Notes: generated by a model from the letters alone, not told the origin. DNA of 64,000 bases from Lederbergia graminis (GCF_042655485.1 NZ_JBHSMC010000014.1:390819-454818); one strand, 5' to 3'; positions 50,874-59,737 are shown, counted from the first letter of the stretch. A program made the numbers and translations.

Positions 50874-51893
50874 ATGAGGAAGGAGTTATGGCTAGTTATA
50901 GCTTTAATTGCTGTAATTGCTATACTATCTGCATGCGGAACGAAGTCACAGGAAGATGTAACAAAGGACCTACAAGAAAAAGCAGAAGAATTAAAAGGGT
51001 ACAAGGCTACAGCCAAAATGACACTGGCAGTTGGAAATGAACCACATTCATACGACATTGACATCTGGCATAACAAACCAGGAGATTATCGTGTACATTT
51101 GAAAAATGAAAAGAAGAACCAAAGTCAAATGATCTTACGCAATAAAACTGGTGTGTATGTGTTGACGCCTGCCCTGAATAAGAGTTACAAATTCCAAAGT
51201 GATTGGCCAAAAAATAGTAGTCAAGCCTATTTATATGAGTCGCTTGTTGCCGATATTTTAGCAGATAGTGAAGCGAAGTTTAAAGCTACGAAAGAACATT
51301 ATGTGTTTGAAACAAAAACTCGCTACCAAAATAAAAATATGTTACCAAACCAAGAAATTACGTTTAAGAAAGGTACCTTGGAACCAGTTAGTGTAAAGGT
51401 AATGGATGCGAATCAAAACCCAGTTGTTACAGTAGAATTCTCTAAAATGGAATTCAATCCGAAATTCGATAAGAACTCTTTTGATACGAATAATAGTATG
51501 ACTAGTGCACAGTTGGATGTAGAAGTTATTGGCGATAATGGGGATTCCGAATTCTCCGTTCAATATTCGATGGCTGACATTCCAGGAATTACACTAGTAG
51601 AAGAAAAAGTAGTGAACACTGAAAATGGTAAGCGTGCATTGCTTTCATATGCTGGTGAAGATAAATCATTTACAATCATTCAAGAGAAAGTCGATGTTAT
51701 CCCTGCAACTTCCATGGAAACAGTAAATGTGAATGGGGAAATGGTAGACCTTGGATTTACGATTGGTGCCATGACAGATAAGACAATTTCTTGGAGTGAC
51801 AATGGAGTAGAATTCCTACTAGTTTCGAATGATTTAACACCAGAAGAGATGATTATGGTTGCTAAATCCGTTCAGGGTGGAGTAGTAAAATAA
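50874..51893 (+). CDS. ydcC: YdcC-like lipoprotein (LolA-like sporulation-associated)
   Basis: A 339-residue exported lipoprotein: signal MRKELWLVIALIAVIAILSA then CG (lipobox). The mature domain is LolA/DUF4367-like, with YKATAKMTLAVGNEPHSYDI near residue 43 and a C-terminal domain (residues about 240-335). B. subtilis YdcC occupies this place between acpS and alr; its relation to sporulation is known from the family. ATG 50874. Confidence 0.92.
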   Translation: MRKELWLVIALIAVIAILSACGTKSQEDVTKDLQEKAEELKGYKATAKMTLAVGNEPHSYDIDIWHNKPGDYRVHLKNEKKNQSQMILRNKTGVYVLTPALNKSYKFQSDWPKNSSQAYLYESLVADILADSEAKFKATKEHYVFETKTRYQNKNMLPNQEITFKKGTLEPVSVKVMDANQNPVVTVEFSKMEFNPKFDKNSFDTNNSMTSAQLDVEVIGDNGDSEFSVQYSMADIPGITLVEEKVVNTENGKRALLSYAGEDKSFTIIQEKVDVIPATSMETVNVNGEMVDLGFTIGAMTDKTISWSDNGVEFLLVSNDLTPEEMIMVAKSVQGGVVK

Positions 51894-51903
51894 TTTATAT
51901 AAA

Positions 51904-51940
51904 AGGGCTGTCCAATAACATTGGGCAGCTTATATTTTTG
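51904..51940 (+). terminator. Terminator after ydcC
   Basis: GGGCTGTCCAAT pairs with ATTGGGCAGC, followed by TTATATTTTTG. Confidence 0.7.
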
Positions 51941-51990
51941 TCAGTTAACTTGTTTTACCAACTTTAATTTTATATCCTCTTTGAATGTTG

Positions 51991-52126
51991 AATGTTGATT
52001 TCCGCTCTAGGCGGACGCTTTCCGCGGGGCGAGCGGTGAGCCGCTTCAGTCGCTTACGCTCCTTGCAGGGTCTCACCTGCACGCTAACCCCGCAGGAGTC
52101 GCCGCCTGCCGCTTCAATCAACATTG
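51991..52126. repeat. Foldback repeat D
   Basis: AATGTTGATTTCCGC and its inverse pair AATCAACATT bound an inverted structure with GCTTTCCGCGGGGCGAGC, GGGTCTCACC and CCCCGCAGGAGTCGCCGCC. Read on the minus strand it aligns with repeat C (GTTGATTG ... GACTCCTGCGGG ... CGGAAAGCG ... GCGGAAATCAAC). Confidence 0.85.
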
Positions 52127-52239
52127 TGCTCAAAATAAAGTTTTATTTACTAACAAAGTGATTATTCAACCCAAAAAATATAGATGGGGATAGAGTGTTT
52201 GTAAAAGTACACATAATAAACTCCTGTTATTAGAACAGT

Positions 52240-52408
52240 CAGTTTCAACGGGAAGTACAAGATCGTCAAGCTCCGTGAGGGAACCACTTTACGACGAGAA
52301 TTATCAATCCAACGGAAAGCGAAGTCGCCTGGCAGGCTAATGACGCCACGTCCTGTGGCACCGCCTGCACTAGCACATCCTGTGCGTCGGAACGTAAATC
52401 AACAACTA
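52240..52408. repeat. Diverged repeat E before alr
   Basis: It contains CGGAAAGCGAAGTCGCC and AATGACGCCACGTCCTGTGG with CACCGCCTGCACTAGCAC and ends near AAATCAACAAC. Its arms only partly pair; it is a more distant member of the foldback family or a separate repeat. The remainder of the 647-bp gap holds no gene. Confidence 0.6.
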
Positions 52409-52541
52409 CGTATTATTGCTCACAAAATTTTAACTTAACTACAAATTCTTTATAACTTATATTCCTTTTGCTTACTTTTAGTTGACATCTTAATTTTGCA
52501 GTTCGATAATTACTAGTAGGAACTTAAGCAGAATATGGGAA

Positions 52542-53690
52542 GTGACACAGTTGAAGAGGCAACAGGAATTTTATCGAGATACATGGGCGGAGATTGATTT
52601 AGATGCCCTTTATTATAATATGAAAGAAATTCGAAACTTTCTTCCAAGTGAAACAAGGATTTTTGCTACTGTAAAAGCGAATGGATACGGGCATGGAGAT
52701 ATTCAAACAGCCAAAACCGTTCTTAAAGCTGGAGCACATGGATTAACTGTGGCATTTTTGGATGAAGCTCTCGCACTGAGAGAAGAAGGAGTTAATGCTC
52801 CAATTCTCATATTAGGTGCAACTCGTCCTCAAGATGTCCCTATTGCTGCGGATCATCAAATATCACTTACTGTGTATGACGGTGAATGGCTGAAGGAGGC
52901 AGAGAAACATCTTTCTCCAGGCAAAAAAGTGGCCCTTCATATAAAATGTGATACTGGTATGGGGAGAATTGGTGTTAGAGATGAGGAAGAACTAAAACAA
53001 ATAGAGGATTATATTAACAACTCGAACTGTTTTAGTTTTGAAGGTATTTTCACTCATTTTGCAACAGCTGACGAACTTGATACGGAATATTATGAACGCC
53101 AACTTAGTCGCTTTAAAAAATTACTACAAGTGTTGAAAACAACACCAACATATGTGCATGCTGCCAATAGTGCTGCAGCTTTATATCATTCGGATGCTAC
53201 TTTTAATGCAACTAGAATTGGAATTGCGATGTATGGATTAACGCCTTCTGCTGAAATAGAGCCTTATTTACCATTTAAAAGAAGAGAAGTTTTTTCATTA
53301 CACTCGAAAATCATTCATGTAAAAAAAATGCATCCTGGAGAAAAAGTAGGGTATGGTGCGGATTATACTACCGAAAATGAAGAATGGATTGCAACAATCC
53401 CAATTGGATATGCGGATGGCTGGATACGTAAGTTAAGAGGTTTTCATGTGCTTGCGGGTGGTGAAAGAGTACCAATCGTCGGAAAAATCTGTATGGATCA
53501 GTCGATGATTAAACTACCATATTATATGCCTATAGGAACTCAAGTCACGTTAATTGGTGAACAAAATGGCCAATTTATTTCAGTAGATGAGGTTGCTAAT
53601 AAATTAGATACCATAAACTATGAAGTGACATGTACGATAACAAACCGCGTGCCTCGTGTCTTTAAAAGTAAATCTATGAGGGATTTCTAG
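52542..53690 (+). CDS. alr: Alanine racemase
   Basis: A 382-residue PLP enzyme: TWAEIDLDALYYNMKEI at the N-terminus, IFATVKANGYGHGDI with the PLP lysine near residue 44, KCDTGMGRIGV near 140, RIGIAMYGLTPS near 226 and the second-base tyrosine in VGYGADYTTENEEWIATI near 270. It supplies D-alanine for Ddl. GTG at 52542 is used; a TTG at 52551 with GGGAAG nearer is possible. Confidence 0.96.
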   Translation: MTQLKRQQEFYRDTWAEIDLDALYYNMKEIRNFLPSETRIFATVKANGYGHGDIQTAKTVLKAGAHGLTVAFLDEALALREEGVNAPILILGATRPQDVPIAADHQISLTVYDGEWLKEAEKHLSPGKKVALHIKCDTGMGRIGVRDEEELKQIEDYINNSNCFSFEGIFTHFATADELDTEYYERQLSRFKKLLQVLKTTPTYVHAANSAAALYHSDATFNATRIGIAMYGLTPSAEIEPYLPFKRREVFSLHSKIIHVKKMHPGEKVGYGADYTTENEEWIATIPIGYADGWIRKLRGFHVLAGGERVPIVGKICMDQSMIKLPYYMPIGTQVTLIGEQNGQFISVDEVANKLDTINYEVTCTITNRVPRVFKSKSMRDF

Positions 53691-53904
53691 CGTAATTCGA
53701 AAAAATCACCTTTTTTTATAAAAAATCTGACATGATTAGCAGGAGAAATGCAGAAAAAGAAGAAATATATGTATTAGTAAGCAATGTATAGATGATAATA
53801 GATAAAGAATTTAAAAATTGACTTTGCAGTAGACGCAATTGATGTTATGATAAGATGAGATTTATATCGCATTGTTTTGCAGTGATTGTTGGAGGTGTAG
53901 GTCG

Positions 53905-54186
53905 GTGTCTGAATCCAGCGCAACAACAGAAATTAAAATACGCTTACCAGAGCAGCTAATCGCGGAACTGGATGGTTTTGCCGAAGAAGAAAATTTAAAT
54001 CGCAATGAATTTATATTCCTTGCTACTAAAATGTATCTTCAAGAAAAAAAGAAGCGTCATATAATTGAATCGATGAGGCGCGGCTACATGGAAATGGCAA
54101 AAATTAATTTGGCGATTGCTTCAGAAGCGGTGCAGGCAGAATATGAGGCAGAGAATACAGTCGAACGGCTTGTAAGTGGGGGCTAA
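53905..54186 (+). CDS. ndoAI: Antitoxin EndoAI (ribbon-helix-helix)
   Basis: The 93-residue protein aligns with B. subtilis EndoAI: N-terminal ribbon-helix-helix (EIKIRLPEQLIAELDGFAEE, about residues 10-29), ending MRRGYMEMAKINLAIASEAV then ERLVSGG. It binds and neutralises the EndoA RNase. GTG at 53905 follows GGAGGTG; an upstream frame start adds a cysteine-rich stretch that is not in the family. The toxin gene starts 6 bp downstream. Confidence 0.95.
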   Translation: MSESSATTEIKIRLPEQLIAELDGFAEEENLNRNEFIFLATKMYLQEKKKRHIIESMRRGYMEMAKINLAIASEAVQAEYEAENTVERLVSGG

Positions 54187-54191
54187 GCATT

Positions 54192-54542
54192 TTGGGCGTA
54201 AAGCGTGGTGACGTGTACTTCGCCGATTTATCCCCGGTGGTCGGTTCGGAACAAGGTGGAGTCCGACCTGTGTTAGTAATCCAAAACGATATTGGGAATC
54301 GATTCAGTCCCACTGTAATCGTTGCTGCCATAACAGCTCAGATCCAAAAAGCAAAATTGCCAACCCATGTGGAAATTGATGCTAAAAAGTACGGCTTTGA
54401 AAGAGACTCGGTTCTTTTACTCGAACAAATAAGAACAATCGATAAACAACGATTGACTGATAAGATTACCCACCTTGATGAGGAAATGATGGAAAAAGTC
54501 GATGAATCATTACAAATAAGTTTAGGATTAATTGATTTTTAA
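54192..54542 (+). CDS. ndoA: mRNA interferase EndoA (MazF family)
   Basis: The 116-residue toxin aligns closely with B. subtilis NdoA/EndoA: VKRGDVYFADLSPVVGSEQG at the N-terminus, RPVLVIQNDIGNRFSPTVIV, and LEQIRTIDKQRLTDKITHLD near residues 77-96. MazF-family enzymes cleave single-stranded RNA (UACAU in B. subtilis). TTG start. The location next to rsbR is conserved. A terminator follows. Confidence 0.97.
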   Translation: MGVKRGDVYFADLSPVVGSEQGGVRPVLVIQNDIGNRFSPTVIVAAITAQIQKAKLPTHVEIDAKKYGFERDSVLLLEQIRTIDKQRLTDKITHLDEEMMEKVDESLQISLGLIDF

Positions 54543-54545
54543 TGA

Positions 54546-54580
54546 AAACGCTCTGCGATTGCAGGAGCGTTTTTTATTAT
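54546..54580 (+). terminator. Terminator after ndoA
   Basis: AACGCTCTGC pairs with GCAGGAGCGTT, followed by TTTTTAT. Confidence 0.85.
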
Positions 54581-54813
54581 AAGTAAAACTGCTAATCTCC
54601 ATTTATAAATAGCAGTAAAAACAAAAACTTCCAACTTCCTCATTTTTCAAATTCATCGGCCTTTTGTCCTGATTTTTACAAAATATGAGTTAATATGACC
54701 CCTGTGATTGTAATTTAGCTCTGAATATTGCTAAAATTAATCTATCCAAATATTTGTTTAATTTCTTACATATTATAAAAGGTTAATTATTTGTTAGAAA
54801 TGGAGATGGGCAC

Positions 54814-55641
54814 GTGAATAAAGAGATCGTAAAATACATAAAAGCGCACGAAGATGAAATGTTATCTGTTTGGATGGAGGAAATGAAGAAAAATAGTGAT
54901 GAACGTTCCATCAATATTCTCTCTAATCAAGTATTTTATAACACTAGTAAAGAATTTATAGATTTAGTCGTATCCAACATATTGGATACAGATGAAAAGT
55001 TTAATGAGAAGATAAACTCCTTTGCGGAAAACATTGTTGCTTTAGGATGGCCGCTAACGTTTATTACGATAGGTCTGCGTAAGTTGAAAGAAATTATTTA
55101 TGGGAAGATGACTTCTGAAAGAGAGTACACAGTAGAACAAATAAATAAACTAATGGTGGACCTTGATTTATGGATGAACCCAATCAATGATCAAATGATA
55201 GAAACGTACTCTGCTACATGGGAAAGAACCGTATCTTTACAAAAGATCGCATTACAAGAATTATCTGCACCACTTATCCCAGTATTTGAAAAAATATCTA
55301 TCATGCCACTAATTGGAACAATCGATACGGATAGAGCAAGACTCATTATGGAAAATCTCCTAAATGGTGTGGTAAAGCACCGTTCAGAAGTAGTTCTTAT
55401 TGATATTACCGGTGTACCTGTTGTAGATACAATGGTAGCTCATCATATTATTCAAGCAGGAGAAGCCGTCAGACTTGTCGGTGCAAAATGCATGATTGTC
55501 GGTATTCGCCCTGAAATAGCACAAACAATCGTAAACTTAGGAATTGATTTAAATCAAATAACTACTACTAGTACATTGCGAAAAGGAATTGAACAGGCAC
55601 TAGAAATTACGAATAGAAGAATTGTGAAGCTGGAGGGGTAA
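54814..55641 (+). CDS. rsbR: RsbR-type stressosome protein
   Basis: A 275-residue stressosome component: N-terminal non-haem globin-like sensor (about residues 1-135) and C-terminal STAS domain (about 150-270), joined by VSLQKIALQELSAPLIPVFE. The conserved phosphorylatable threonines in VVDTMVAHH (near residue 205) and the earlier STAS position are visible. With RsbS it forms the stressosome that holds RsbT. GTG start after a GGAGATG site. Confidence 0.95.
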   Translation: MNKEIVKYIKAHEDEMLSVWMEEMKKNSDERSINILSNQVFYNTSKEFIDLVVSNILDTDEKFNEKINSFAENIVALGWPLTFITIGLRKLKEIIYGKMTSEREYTVEQINKLMVDLDLWMNPINDQMIETYSATWERTVSLQKIALQELSAPLIPVFEKISIMPLIGTIDTDRARLIMENLLNGVVKHRSEVVLIDITGVPVVDTMVAHHIIQAGEAVRLVGAKCMIVGIRPEIAQTIVNLGIDLNQITTTSTLRKGIEQALEITNRRIVKLEG

Positions 55642-55643
55642 CT

Positions 55644-56000
55644 TTGCGAATACCAATTTTGAAGTTGCGTGATAATCTACTGATTTCGATCCAATGGGAA
55701 TTAGACGATCAAACAGCATTACAATTTCAAGAGGATTTGCTACAGAAAATCCATCAAACGAATGCAAGTGGTGTTGTGATAGATATTACATCTATTGATT
55801 TCATCGATTCCTTCATTGCAAAAGTTCTTGGAGATGTAATTGAAATGTCTAAACTGATGGGGGCAAAAGTTGTCATAACTGGCATCCAACCAGCTGTTGC
55901 CATTACGCTATTAGAATTAGGCATTCGCCTAGAAGATGTTATGACAGCACTTGATTTAGAAAATGGTCTAGACAAACTAGAACAGGAACTGGAGGATTAG
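55644..56000 (+). CDS. rsbS: RsbS stressosome scaffold
   Basis: A 118-residue single STAS domain: SIQWELDDQTALQFQEDLLQ near residue 16, VIDITSIDFIDSFIAKVLGD near 45 with the phosphoserine in FIDSF. In B. subtilis RsbT phosphorylates this serine to release itself. TTG start two bases after rsbR. Confidence 0.96.
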   Translation: MRIPILKLRDNLLISIQWELDDQTALQFQEDLLQKIHQTNASGVVIDITSIDFIDSFIAKVLGDVIEMSKLMGAKVVITGIQPAVAITLLELGIRLEDVMTALDLENGLDKLEQELED

Positions 56001-56003
56001 CCT

Positions 56004-56405
56004 ATGGAACTGCAGTCCTCGGTAAAAATAAAAAATGAATGGGACATTGTAGCAGTTCGCCAGTTAGGCAGAAATGTGGCTAAAGAGCTTGGATTTGGGA
56101 CTGTTGACCAGGCTAGAATCACAACTGCAATCAGCGAATTGGCCCGGAATATATTTCTTTATGCTGGTCAAGGTGAGGTTAGTATTGAGAAAACCTTCCA
56201 TAACGGACGAAGTGGGTTGAAAATAATTGCACAGGATAACGGTCCTGGCATCGCCGACATTCGTAGGGTAATGGAAGATGGCTATACGACATCTGGAGGA
56301 TTGGGAGCAGGATTGCCAGGTGTAAAACGCCTCATGGATGAATTTGATATTCAATCCAAACTGGAGGAAGGTACCATCATAATGGCAATTAAGTGGCTCC
56401 GATAG
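56004..56405 (+). CDS. rsbT: RsbT serine kinase
   Basis: A 133-residue GHKL kinase: ARITTAISELARNIFLYAGQ near residues 33-52 (N box), KIIAQDNGPGIADIRRVMED near 73 (G1) and GGLGAGLPGVKRLMDEF near 98. Released from the stressosome it activates RsbU. Starts three bases after rsbS. Confidence 0.96.
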   Translation: MELQSSVKIKNEWDIVAVRQLGRNVAKELGFGTVDQARITTAISELARNIFLYAGQGEVSIEKTFHNGRSGLKIIAQDNGPGIADIRRVMEDGYTTSGGLGAGLPGVKRLMDEFDIQSKLEEGTIIMAIKWLR

Positions 56406-56417
56406 GAGGATTTGAAA

Positions 56418-57425
56418 GTGGATTTTAGAGATTCGCTTGAGCTTAAATACAAGGATATGCTTACTCATTATTTGATGGATCCAAATGAGCGGATTTTATA
56501 TCAGGGGCAAAAGTTAAGTCGAAAGTTAATTGAATTTAATATCGCACCTGAGGAAGTTGTTAGTCTTCATAAGTCCATCATATCTGATTCAGATTGGTCC
56601 AAAAAAGAGTTAATTGATTCATTTGATATTTTATTGGAAGTTATGATTGGATATGGATTTGCATATCGAGAACACCAAAGTCTCCGTGTACAACAATTAG
56701 CATTGAAAAATGAAATTGAAGTCGCGGCAAACATGCAACAAACACTATTAGGAACATCAATCCCACATATTGAAGGCTTGGATATTGGCGCAATTAGTAT
56801 TCCAGCAAATCAGATGAATGGTGACTACCATCATTTTGTAAAGGATGAGAATGAGTGCTTAGGGGTAGCTATAGCCGATGTAATTGGTAAAGGCATTCCA
56901 GCAGCATTATCGATGTCGATGATCAAGTATGCATTGGATAGCTTCCCTGAAAATCGTAATAAACCTGGTGCAATACTACAAAACTTAAATAGAGTAGTAG
57001 AGCAAAATGTAGATACTAGTATGTTTATCACAATGTGTTATGGAATCTATAACCCAACTAATCACATATTTAGCTATGCTTCTGCTGGCCATGAGCCAGG
57101 TTTCTTATACTCTCACAAACATAATGCGTTTTCCGATTTAGATGGAAAAGGATTATTGCTAGGAATAGAAAAGAAGACGAAATACAAAGAATATGAAAAA
57201 CGAATTTTTCCGGGAGATATGATTATCCTTCTCTCAGACGGTGTTACGGAGTGTAAGCAAGGCGATAGATTTATTGAACGGGAAGATTTAGTTCAGTTCA
57301 TTGAAAAATATAAACACCTTCCTTCACAGGATATTGTTACGAATATCTATAAGGATCTTGAGAGATTGCAAGGTTTCAAGCTGCGTGATGATTTTACCTT
57401 AATTATTTTAAAAAGAATTAGCTGA
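56418..57425 (+). CDS. rsbU: RsbU phosphatase (PP2C)
   Basis: A 335-residue protein, the same length as B. subtilis RsbU. The N-terminal RsbT-binding region (1-80) leads to the PP2C domain (about 115-330): GAISIPANQMNGDYHHFVKD with metal-binding Asp, AIADVIGKGIPAALSMSMIK, SYASAGHEPGFLYS and LLSDGVTECKQGD. It dephosphorylates RsbV on stress. GTG at 56418 gives the family start MDFRD and suits GGAGG; a TTG at 56412 is too near. Confidence 0.96.
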   Translation: MDFRDSLELKYKDMLTHYLMDPNERILYQGQKLSRKLIEFNIAPEEVVSLHKSIISDSDWSKKELIDSFDILLEVMIGYGFAYREHQSLRVQQLALKNEIEVAANMQQTLLGTSIPHIEGLDIGAISIPANQMNGDYHHFVKDENECLGVAIADVIGKGIPAALSMSMIKYALDSFPENRNKPGAILQNLNRVVEQNVDTSMFITMCYGIYNPTNHIFSYASAGHEPGFLYSHKHNAFSDLDGKGLLLGIEKKTKYKEYEKRIFPGDMIILLSDGVTECKQGDRFIEREDLVQFIEKYKHLPSQDIVTNIYKDLERLQGFKLRDDFTLIILKRIS

Positions 57426-57429
57426 AAAT

Positions 57430-57455
57430 GTTTAGTTTTTAGAATAATGGGGTAA
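57430..57455 (+). promoter_or_regulatory. SigmaB-dependent promoter of rsbV-rsbW-sigB-rsbX
   Basis: GTTTAG (57430-57435) and GGGTAA (57450-57455) with a 14-bp spacer fit the sigmaB consensus (GTTTaa, 12-15 bp, GGGTAT). It lies 40 bp before rsbV, the same place as the autoregulatory sigB promoter of B. subtilis. Confidence 0.88.
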
Positions 57456-57494
57456 ATATTAACGCAGATGAAATGAGTTAAGGGGTTGAATTTC

Positions 57495-57824
57495 TTGAAT
57501 ATAACAATAAACATTACGGAAAAAAATAACGGGTTGCATGTTGATTTACACGGTGAGATTGATGCATATACGGCTCCAGAGTTACGTGACAAGCTTTTTC
57601 AATACACGAACTCACCAGGGCTACAGATGGTTGTTGATTTAACTGGAATTACTTATATGGACAGTACGGGATTAGGTGTATTTGTTGGTTTATTTAAGGC
57701 TCTAAAGGCTAATGAAGGTAAATTAAATATTATAGGCTTGTCAGAAAGGTTAAAAAGACTATTTGATATTACTGGATTAGCGGATGTAATGGACATCAAT
57801 ACCGAGGTAGAGGGTGGAGTATAA
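57495..57824 (+). CDS. rsbV: Anti-anti-sigma factor RsbV
   Basis: A 109-residue STAS protein: DLHGEIDAYTAPELRDKLFQ near residue 18 and DLTGITYMDSTGLGVFVG near 49 with the phosphoserine in MDSTG. Dephosphorylated by RsbU, it sequesters RsbW. TTG at 57495 gives the usual length and fits AAGGGG; a TTG at 57486 overlaps it. Confidence 0.96.
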   Translation: MNITINITEKNNGLHVDLHGEIDAYTAPELRDKLFQYTNSPGLQMVVDLTGITYMDSTGLGVFVGLFKALKANEGKLNIIGLSERLKRLFDITGLADVMDINTEVEGGV

Positions 57825-58298
57825 ATGAAAAAAGCATGTGACTACATCGAAATGAAGATTCCCGCGATGCCGGAGTATATTGGTGTTATTCGCTTAACAC
57901 TATCAGGAATCGCAAGCAGGATGGGGTTTACATACGATTTAATAGATGATTTGAAGATTGCTGTTAGTGAAGCAATTACGAACGCAGTTCAACATGCATA
58001 CGATGAAGAGGAAGATGGACAAATCTTAATTGGATTTAGTTTATATGAAGATAGATTAGAAGTAATGGTTGCTGATTCGGGTGCAAGCTTCAATTTGGAG
58101 GAGACGCTAAAGGAAGTTGGGCCATATCAAGATAAGTCCGATATAGAACTGATGCGAGAAGGGGGCTTAGGTCTCTACTTGATTGAAAGTTTAATGGATG
58201 AAGTGAAAATTCATCAAAGTAAAGGAGTAACGGTATTTATGACCAAATTCCTTGAAGGAGAGCAGGTGGAGAGGGATGCAGAAAAAATCTCAACCTGA
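57825..58298 (+). CDS. rsbW: Anti-sigma factor and kinase RsbW
   Basis: A 157-residue GHKL protein: DDLKIAVSEAITNAVQHAYD near residue 44 (N box), VMVADSGASFNLEETL near 85 and REGGLGLYLIESLMDEVKIH near 112. It binds SigB and phosphorylates RsbV. ATG immediately after the rsbV stop, overlapping sigB by 23 bp. Confidence 0.96.
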   Translation: MKKACDYIEMKIPAMPEYIGVIRLTLSGIASRMGFTYDLIDDLKIAVSEAITNAVQHAYDEEEDGQILIGFSLYEDRLEVMVADSGASFNLEETLKEVGPYQDKSDIELMREGGLGLYLIESLMDEVKIHQSKGVTVFMTKFLEGEQVERDAEKIST

Positions 58299-59070
58299 TA
58301 GTTCGCAATCCAAAGTCAATGATTGGATAAAAGCTTATCAACTTCATGAGGATGCGGAAGCCCAAGAAAATTTAGTATTACATTACAAAAATTTAGTAGA
58401 GTCTATTGCTAGGAAGTATTCAAAAGGTAGATCCTATCATGATGATATTTTTCAAGTAGGAATTATCGGATTGTTAGGTGCAATTCGCCGCTATGACGAA
58501 TCCTACGGTAAGAAATTTGAAGCTTTTGCAATCCCTACAATTATTGGGGAGATTAAGAGATTTCTAAGGGACAAGACTTGGAGTGTACATGTTCCTCGTA
58601 GGATTAAAGAGTTAGGACCAAAAATTAAAACAACGGTAGAGGAATTAACAACAGAATTACAGCGCTCTCCTAAGATTGAGGAAATTGCGAACAGACTTGA
58701 TCTTACAGAAGAGGTTATTTTAGAAGCGATGGAAATGGGGAAAAGCTACCAAGCGTTATCAGTCGATCATTCCATTGAAGCAGACCCTGATGGAAGTTCT
58801 GTTACATTGCTTGATATTGTTGGGAATATTGATGATGGATATGAGAAAGTAAATCAGCGGATCTCACTTCAGAAGGTTCTCCATGTCTTATCAGAAAAGG
58901 AGAAATTGATTATCCAATATACGTATTTGGAAAACAAGAGTCAGAAAGAAGTTGGAGATATGTTAGGGATTTCTCAAATGCATGTTTCGCGTTTGCAAAG
59001 AAAAGCAATCAAGAAACTACGTGATGCAATTCATGACGAATCGGTTAATACGGAGCGTTCTATTTTATGA
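58276..59070 (+). CDS. sigB: RNA polymerase general stress sigma factor SigB
   Basis: A 264-residue sigma-70 group 3 factor: DDIFQVGIIGLLGAIRRYDE (region 2), FAIPTIIGEIKRFLRDKTWS then VHVPRRIKELGPKI (2.4/3.0), QALSVDHSIEADPDGSSVTL, and a C-terminal LENKSQKEVGDMLGISQMHV (region 4). It directs the general stress regulon. The ATG at 58276 follows GGAGAGGG; a longer frame begins inside rsbW. Overlaps rsbX by 4 bp. Confidence 0.97.
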   Translation: MQKKSQPDSSQSKVNDWIKAYQLHEDAEAQENLVLHYKNLVESIARKYSKGRSYHDDIFQVGIIGLLGAIRRYDESYGKKFEAFAIPTIIGEIKRFLRDKTWSVHVPRRIKELGPKIKTTVEELTTELQRSPKIEEIANRLDLTEEVILEAMEMGKSYQALSVDHSIEADPDGSSVTLLDIVGNIDDGYEKVNQRISLQKVLHVLSEKEKLIIQYTYLENKSQKEVGDMLGISQMHVSRLQRKAIKKLRDAIHDESVNTERSIL

Positions 59071-59665
59071 TTTATTTACAAAATGATAGTATTCAAGCGC
59101 ATGCTTTTCAAACCGCAAAGAATGATAATATTTTTTGCGGTGATAGTTTTTATGTGTCGGTGGAAGAGGATTATTTTATCGGTGTACTTGCGGACGGTCT
59201 TGGTAGTGGAGAACTAGCATATGAATCGTCTCAAGCAGTAGTTTCTATCGTGAAGTCAAACCCAGAAGCAGATGTAGATACATTAATGCATTATGCGAAC
59301 GAGGTGCTTATACGGAAACGTGGAGCGGCAGTAGCGATATTAAAGGTCGATTTTAAAAAAAGACGTATGAATATAGTTGTGTTGGAAATATACGCTTCTA
59401 TGTGTATACTCCATCTGGGAAGTTAATTTATCCGATGCCTGTTACAGGTTATCTCTCGGGTAGACCAATGCAATTCCGAACACATAAGTATAAATACGAA
59501 TCAAATTCGAAATTCCTAATCCATACAGATGGATTTAAAAATATAAATACGAAGGCATTTTTGACAAGTAATCAGTCCATACCTGCACTTGTTGCTCGCT
59601 TAAAAGTATTACAGCAAAATAGTAAAAAGGATGATATGTCCTTTATTGTCGGAACCTTCCTTTAA
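59067..59665 (+). pseudogene. rsbX: rsbX, PP2C feedback phosphatase, frameshifted in an A7 tract
   Basis: Two frames together make a full RsbX of about 199 residues. The first (from ATG 59067) has CGDSFYVSVEEDYFIGVLAD and LGSGELAYESSQAVVSIV; the second (to 59665) has YVYTPSGKLIYPMPVTGYLS and IHTDGFKNIN and ends DDMSFIVGTFL. The junction is the A7 run at 59355-59361: with eight As the text reads VDFKKKTYEYSCVGNIRFYV, which aligns with B. subtilis RsbX; with seven the frame leaves the family and stops at 59426. RsbX dephosphorylates RsbS/RsbR to reset the stressosome. This could be a real mutation, slippage, or a sequencing error. Confidence 0.85.
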
Positions 59666-59687
59666 CTGGGAGGGTTTTTTTATTAAA
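59648..59687 (+). terminator. sigB operon terminator
   Basis: AACCTTCC(TTTAAC)TGGGAGGGTT: a stem that spans the rsbX stop, then seven Ts. Confidence 0.8.
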
Positions 59688-59737
59688 GCGCATATATGAT
59701 AAAATGGAGAAAATTGAAAGTGAAATGGGGTTTGTAC

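Noticed and set aside
50683..50877. A 64-residue frame between acpS and ydcC
   Set aside because: It has no ribosome binding site, no family features, and no counterpart at this position in the conserved B. subtilis order; probably chance.
52201..52408. Small RNA gene before alr
   Set aside because: Some structure is visible, but no promoter and terminator pair; it fits the repeat family better.
58252..58275. Earlier start of SigB inside rsbW
   Set aside because: The extra residues come from the rsbW frame overlap; ATG 58276 has GGAGAGGG and gives the usual length.
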